Shown piece after piece: positions 59,795 through 64,000 of a stretch of DNA of 64,000 nucleotides. The DNA lies in contig NZ_VDUY01000002.1 in NCBI RefSeq assembly GCF_008039575.1, positions 434,001 through 498,000 on the forward strand. The letters are read 5' to 3'. Both the position numbers and the translations under genes were made by a program. The notes beneath the pieces are model-generated. The model saw only the letters and a program-made list of their open reading frames with translations. It had not been told where the DNA came from and did no database searches. Within the stretch, counting starts at the first letter, position 1. Each line of letters begins with the position of its first letter. The DNA is from Zeimonas arvi (GTDB taxonomy: Bacteria > Pseudomonadota > Gammaproteobacteria > Burkholderiales > Burkholderiaceae_E).

Positions 59795-60958
59795 ATGAAG
59801 ATCAGGTATTGCGTGGCATCGCTGGCCTCGGCCGCGCTGCTGGCCGCCGCGCCGGCCCAGGCCCAGGGGCAGAAGCTGAAGGTGGGCTTGATGCTCCCGT
59901 ACACCGGCACCTATGCGGCGCTGGGCATCGCGATCGAGAACGGCTTCCGGCTCTACGTCGACGAGCAGGGCGGCAAGCTCGGCGGCCGCGAGATCGAGTA
60001 CGTGAAGGTCGACGACGAATCCGACCCCTCCAAGGCCACCGACAACGTGAACAAGCTGATCAAGCGCGACGAGGTCGACGTGCTGATCGGCACCGTGCAC
60101 TCGGGCGTGGCCGTCGCGATGGCGCGCGCCGCGCGGCAGAGCAACACGCTGATGATCAACCCCAACGGCGGCGCAGGCGCGATCACCGGCGCGCTGTGCG
60201 CGCCCAACGTGTTCCGCAGCTCGTTCTCGAACTGGCAGCCGGCCTACGCGATGGGCGAGGTCGCGGCCAAGCGCGGCCACAAGACCGCGATGACGATCAC
60301 CTGGAAGTACGCGGCCGGCGAGGAGTCGGTCAACGGCTTCAAGGAGGCCTTCGAGAAGAACGGCGGCAAGGTGCTCAAGGACCTGACGGTGCCCTTCCCG
60401 AACCTGGAATTCCAGGCGCTGCTGACCGAGATCGCCGCGGCCAAGCCCGATGCCGTCTACACCTTCTTCGCGGGCGGCGGCGCGGTGAAGTTCGTCAAGG
60501 ACTACGCTGCTGCGGGGCTGAACAAGACGATCCCGCTCTACGGCGCGGGCTTCCTCACCGACGGCACCCTCGAGGCGCAGGGCGAGGCCGCCCAGGGGCT
60601 GCTCACGACGCTGCACTACGCCGACGGCCTGAACACCCCGCGCGACAACGCCTTCCGCCTCGCCTACGCGAAGGCCTTCAAGCTGCAGCCCGACGTCTAC
60701 GCAGTGCAGGGCTACGACGCGGCGCAGATGCTCGGCGTGGGCCTGAAGGCGGTCAACGGCGACGTGAAGAAGAAGGCCGAGATCGCCGCGGCGATCCGCA
60801 AGGCCACGATCGACAGCCCGCGCGGCAAGTTCACCGTGTCGAGTTCGCACAACCCGGTGCAGGACATCTACCTGCGCAAGGTCGTCGGCAACGAGAACCG
60901 GCTCGAGGGCGTCGCGATCAAGGCCCTGGCCGACCCGGGCCTCGGCTGCAAGATGTGA
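59795..60958 (+). CDS. Periplasmic substrate-binding protein, benzoate-type Liv ABC transporter
   Basis: 387 residues, GAGGAG 9 nt before ATG 59,795. Sec signal with cleavage near AQAQ. Type I periplasmic-binding fold (VGLMLPYTGTYAALG). Its place after the ligase suggests benzoate or 4-hydroxybenzoate as ligand, as in hba-type transporters. Confidence 0.9.
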   Translation: MKIRYCVASLASAALLAAAPAQAQGQKLKVGLMLPYTGTYAALGIAIENGFRLYVDEQGGKLGGREIEYVKVDDESDPSKATDNVNKLIKRDEVDVLIGTVHSGVAVAMARAARQSNTLMINPNGGAGAITGALCAPNVFRSSFSNWQPAYAMGEVAAKRGHKTAMTITWKYAAGEESVNGFKEAFEKNGGKVLKDLTVPFPNLEFQALLTEIAAAKPDAVYTFFAGGGAVKFVKDYAAAGLNKTIPLYGAGFLTDGTLEAQGEAAQGLLTTLHYADGLNTPRDNAFRLAYAKAFKLQPDVYAVQGYDAAQMLGVGLKAVNGDVKKKAEIAAAIRKATIDSPRGKFTVSSSHNPVQDIYLRKVVGNENRLEGVAIKALADPGLGCKM

Positions 60959-60961
60959 TCG

Positions 60962-61843
60962 ATGGACCTGGCCACCCTCCTGATCCAGTGCCTGAATGCC
61001 GTCCAGTACGGGCTTCTCCTGTTCCTGGTCGCTTCGGGCCTCACCCTGATCTTCGGGATCATGGGGGTGATCAACCTGGCGCACGGCAGCTTCTACATGA
61101 TCGGCGCCTACATGGCCTATGCGCTGGCCCCCGCCGTCGAGCAGCACCTCGGCGGCGGGTTCTTCGCGACGCTGGCCGTGGGGCTCGCGCTGTCGATCGT
61201 GCTCGGCTACCTGCTCGAATGGCTCTTCTTCAGCTACCTGTACACCCGCGAGCACCTGCAGCAGGTGCTGATGACCTACGGGCTGATCCTGGTCTTCGAG
61301 GAGTTGCGCAGCCTGATCGTGGGCAACGACGTGCACGGCGTCGCCATGCCGGAGTGGCTCTCGGGAAGCGTGCCCCTGGGCGACGTGATGACCTATCCGG
61401 TCTACCGTCTGTTCATCTCTGCGGTTTGCGTGGTCGTGGCGCTGGGGATGTGGGCGGTCCTGACGCGCACCCGGCTGGGCATGCGGATACGAGCCGGCGC
61501 GACCAACCGCGAGATGGTCCGCGCGATGGGCATCGACATCCGCCTGCTCTACCGGGTCGTGTTCGCGATCGGCGTAGCGCTGGCCGCGCTGGCCGGCATG
61601 ATCGCGGCCCCGGTGAGCTCGGTGTACCCGAACATGGGCGCGCAGGTGCTGATCATCTGCTTCGTGGTCGTCGTGATCGGCGGCATCGGATCGATCAAGG
61701 GCGCCCTGCTGGCCGCGCTGCTCGTGGGCTTCGTCGACACCTTCGGCAAGGTCCTCTTTCCGTCGCTGGCCGGCATCTCGGTATACCTGCTGATGGCGGC
61801 AATACTGCTCTGGCGGCCCGAGGGGCTCCTGCGGGCCGGATGA
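60962..61843 (+). CDS. Liv-type permease (LivH-like), benzoate operon
   Basis: 293 residues. LFLVASGLTLIFGIMGVINL and VVVIGGIGSIKGALLAAL are LivH-type. Three bp after the binding-protein gene. Confidence 0.92.
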   Translation: MDLATLLIQCLNAVQYGLLLFLVASGLTLIFGIMGVINLAHGSFYMIGAYMAYALAPAVEQHLGGGFFATLAVGLALSIVLGYLLEWLFFSYLYTREHLQQVLMTYGLILVFEELRSLIVGNDVHGVAMPEWLSGSVPLGDVMTYPVYRLFISAVCVVVALGMWAVLTRTRLGMRIRAGATNREMVRAMGIDIRLLYRVVFAIGVALAALAGMIAAPVSSVYPNMGAQVLIICFVVVVIGGIGSIKGALLAALLVGFVDTFGKVLFPSLAGISVYLLMAAILLWRPEGLLRAG

Positions 61844-61856
61844 CGCGATCCCGAAC

Positions 61857-62831
61857 GTGACCCACGCGCCCTTCCCGATCCTGCGGGCCCTGCCCGTGGC
61901 CCTGGCGTTCCTGCTGCTCGCCCTGTTCCCGGCTTTCGGCGGCGGGTACGAGACCGACCTCGCCATGAAGATCATGATCCTCGCGATCTTCGCGATGAGC
62001 CTCGAGCTGCTCGTCGGCCAGGCCGGCCTGGTCTGCTTCGGCCATGCCGCCTTCTTCGGCATCGGCGCCTACACGGTGACCCTGCTCACGCCGGCCAGCG
62101 GCCCGGCCTCGCTGTGGCTCGTCGCCCCGGCGTCGCTGGCCGCGGCGGCGCTGTATGCGCTCGCCGTAGGCGCGCTCTCGCTGCGCACCCGCGGGGTCTA
62201 CTTCATCATGATCACGCTGGCCTTCGCGCAGATGGCCTACTTCGTCTTCCACGACACGCCGCTCGGCGGCGGCAGCGATGGCATCTACCTGGACTTCCCG
62301 CCCGATGCCTCGATCGGCGGCTGGCGGCCCTTCGACCTGGGTTCCGGCCACACGCTGTACTACGCGACGCTGGCATCGCTGGTCGGCGTCTTCGGCCTGC
62401 TCGCCACCGTGCTGCGCAGCCGCTTCGGCCGCGCGCTCGCCGGGATCCGCGTGAACGAGCAGCGGATGCGCGCAACCGGGTTCCCGACCTACGGCTACAA
62501 GCTGGCGGCCTTCGTGCTGTCGGCCACGCTCGCCGGGCTGGCCGGATTCCTGCACGCGCTGAAGGACGGCTACGTGAACCCCGAACTGCTCAGCTGGCAC
62601 CACAGCGGCGCGGTGCTGCTGATGATCATCCTCGGCGGGCTGGGTCACTTGCGCGGCGCGATGCTCGGCGCGCTGGCCTTCACGATGCTGCAGGAGGCCT
62701 TCCAGTCGGACGCCCTGCTCGGCGACTTCGCGCGCCACTGGCAGCTGCCGCTGGGCCTCACGATCATCGCCTTCGTCGCGTTGCTGCCGCGCGGCTTGAT
62801 CGGCGCCACCTTGCGCGGAGCACGGCAGTGA
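61857..62831 (+). CDS. Liv-type permease (LivM-like), benzoate operon
   Basis: 324 residues from GTG 61,857. FGHAAFFGIGAYTVTL and ILGGLGHLRGAMLGAL are LivM-type motifs. Its stop overlaps the next GTG by 4 nt. Confidence 0.91.
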   Translation: MTHAPFPILRALPVALAFLLLALFPAFGGGYETDLAMKIMILAIFAMSLELLVGQAGLVCFGHAAFFGIGAYTVTLLTPASGPASLWLVAPASLAAAALYALAVGALSLRTRGVYFIMITLAFAQMAYFVFHDTPLGGGSDGIYLDFPPDASIGGWRPFDLGSGHTLYYATLASLVGVFGLLATVLRSRFGRALAGIRVNEQRMRATGFPTYGYKLAAFVLSATLAGLAGFLHALKDGYVNPELLSWHHSGAVLLMIILGGLGHLRGAMLGALAFTMLQEAFQSDALLGDFARHWQLPLGLTIIAFVALLPRGLIGATLRGARQ

Positions 62832-63577
62832 GCGGCGAGGTCCTGCTCGAGGCCGACCGCGTGTCGCTCAGCTTCGGGGGCCTGCGCGCGGTCGACGAGG
62901 TGTCGCTCGCGCTCGAGCGCGGCATGCTGCACGCGGTGATCGGCACGAACGGCGCGGGCAAGTCCACGCTGATCAACCTGCTCTCGGGCGAGCTGCGCGC
63001 GAGCGCGGGCCGGGTGAGCCTGCGCGGCCAGGACGTGACTGCCTGGAGCCAGCCCCGGCGCGCCCGGGCCGGCCTGGGCCGCAGTTACCAGCGCAACACG
63101 ATCTTCCCGGAGTTCACGGTCTTCGAGAACTGCCGGCTCAGCGCGCAGGCGCGCCGGCCCCGTCCGTGGGACTGGCTCACGCCCGCCGCGAGCTGCCCGT
63201 TCGCGGGCGGCGCAGCCACCCGAGCGATCGGCATGGCCGGGCTCGACGAGGTCGCCGGGCGACCGGCCGGCACGCTGTCGCACGGCCAGAAACGGCAGCT
63301 CGAGATCGCGATGTGCCTGGCCACCGACCCGCAGGTCCTGCTGCTCGACGAGCCGCTCGCCGGCATGGGCGCCGAGGAGACCGAGCGGATGCTCACGCTC
63401 CTGCGCGAGCTCGTGCCGGGCCACGCGATCATGCTCGTGGAGCACGACATGGATGCGGTGTTCCGGGTCGCCGACCGGATCACCGTGATGGTCAACGGCC
63501 GGGTGATCGCCAGCGACGCGCCGGATGCGGTGCGCGCCAATCCGGAGGTTCAACTCGCCTATCTCGGACACGAATGA
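62828..63577 (+). CDS. Liv-type ATP-binding protein (LivG-like), benzoate operon
   Basis: 249 residues from GTG 62,828. Walker A GTNGAGKSTLI, signature LSHGQKRQLEIAM, Walker B LLLDEPLAGM, switch LVEHDMDAVF. Confidence 0.92.
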   Translation: MSGEVLLEADRVSLSFGGLRAVDEVSLALERGMLHAVIGTNGAGKSTLINLLSGELRASAGRVSLRGQDVTAWSQPRRARAGLGRSYQRNTIFPEFTVFENCRLSAQARRPRPWDWLTPAASCPFAGGAATRAIGMAGLDEVAGRPAGTLSHGQKRQLEIAMCLATDPQVLLLDEPLAGMGAEETERMLTLLRELVPGHAIMLVEHDMDAVFRVADRITVMVNGRVIASDAPDAVRANPEVQLAYLGHE

Positions 63578-64000
63578 GCGACATGCTGATCGAGGCGCGC
63601 GCGCTGCACGCGCACTATGGACAGAGCCACATCCTGCAGGGCCTGTCGCTGTCGATCGCGCGCGGCGCCGCCGTCGGCCTGCTCGGGCGCAACGGCATGG
63701 GCAAGACGACGCTGATCCGAACGCTTCTGGGCCTGGTGCGGGCCAGCGGCGGCAGCGTCCTGGTCGACGGTCGCGACATGACCGGCGCGCGCACCGAGCA
63801 GATCGTGCGCCTCGGGATCGGATACGTTCCCGAGGGCCGCGGCGTGTTCCCCAATCTGTCGGTGCGCGAGAACCTCGTCATGGGCGCGCGGCCCGGCGTG
63901 CGCGGCCAGAACGACTGGACCTTCGAACGGGTGCTGGCGACCTTCCCCCGGTTGGCCGAGCGGCTGTCCCACCTGGGCAGCCAGCTCTCGGGCGGCGAGC
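63574..64000 (+). CDS. Liv-type ATP-binding protein (LivF-like), cut by window end
   Basis: The first 142 codons are visible from ATG 63,574, overlapping the previous stop by 4 nt. Walker A GRNGMGKTTLI; the signature LSGGE is the last sequence in the window. Fifth gene of the benzoate ABC operon. Confidence 0.92.
   Translation, partial: MSDMLIEARALHAHYGQSHILQGLSLSIARGAAVGLLGRNGMGKTTLIRTLLGLVRASGGSVLVDGRDMTGARTEQIVRLGIGYVPEGRGVFPNLSVRENLVMGARPGVRGQNDWTFERVLATFPRLAERLSHLGSQLSGGE

Overview
The window is high-GC bacterial chromosome, most likely from a betaproteobacterium of the order Burkholderiales. The reasons are the aerobic benzoyl-CoA (box) pathway, the AcnD/PrpF form of the 2-methylcitrate cycle, and amino-acid ABC transporter operons of the Liv type. 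The genus cannot be read from the sequence. A 19.6 kb mobile island interrupts otherwise ordinary core chromosome.

Layout. 1-18,528 is core metabolism: the 3' end of aconitase A, an EAL-domain signalling protein, a VOC protein, a hydantoinase/oxoprolinase with a winged-helix regulator, the NAD(P)HX repair enzyme, glucose-6-phosphate isomerase, a divergent ybbA/tesA pair, acnD-prpF (propionate catabolism) and tesB. 18,542-38,114 is an integrated element. It sits in the 3' end of a tRNA-Leu(UAA) gene and is bounded by a 17-bp direct repeat. 38,217-64,000 returns to core/catabolic genes: phosphatase, thiolase, a damaged SDR, folE, a livJHMGF operon, an ScfR-like regulator, a two-component system with a transporter-kinase fusion, the complete boxCBA genes with boxR, benzoate-CoA ligase, an alpha/beta hydrolase and a second Liv-type ABC operon cut by the window end.

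The island looks like a phage satellite (PICI- or P4-like), not a full prophage. It has a P4-type integrase, an AlpA-like activator, a ParB-like protein, a DEAH helicase, a Toprim primase, a C4/CI-type antisense RNA and two unrelated small terminase subunits. It has no large terminase, capsid, portal or tail gene. Its replication block (alpA, a 49-codon ORF, parB-like, helicase, primase) is linked by successive 4-nt stop/start overlaps. Two kinds of DNA repeat lie in or beside this block: three 13-bp tandem repeats before alpA, and three exactly spaced 15-bp palindromes inside the parB-like gene. The left part carries cargo: a RES/Xre toxin-antitoxin pair, a PIN-like/DUF433 toxin-antitoxin pair, a putative membrane protein and unknowns. 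The integrase is translationally coupled to a putative HEPN protein. Several genes in the island are frameshifted or truncated, so it is a mosaic that may be partly decayed.

How the genes work together outside the island: the second ABC operon probably imports benzoate or a related aromatic acid, the ligase makes benzoyl-CoA, BoxAB epoxidise it and BoxC opens the ring. BoxR probably controls both divergent units through TGCA-N6-TGCA sites. AcnD/PrpF, the thiolase and the ScfR-like regulator fit downstream short-chain acyl-CoA metabolism.
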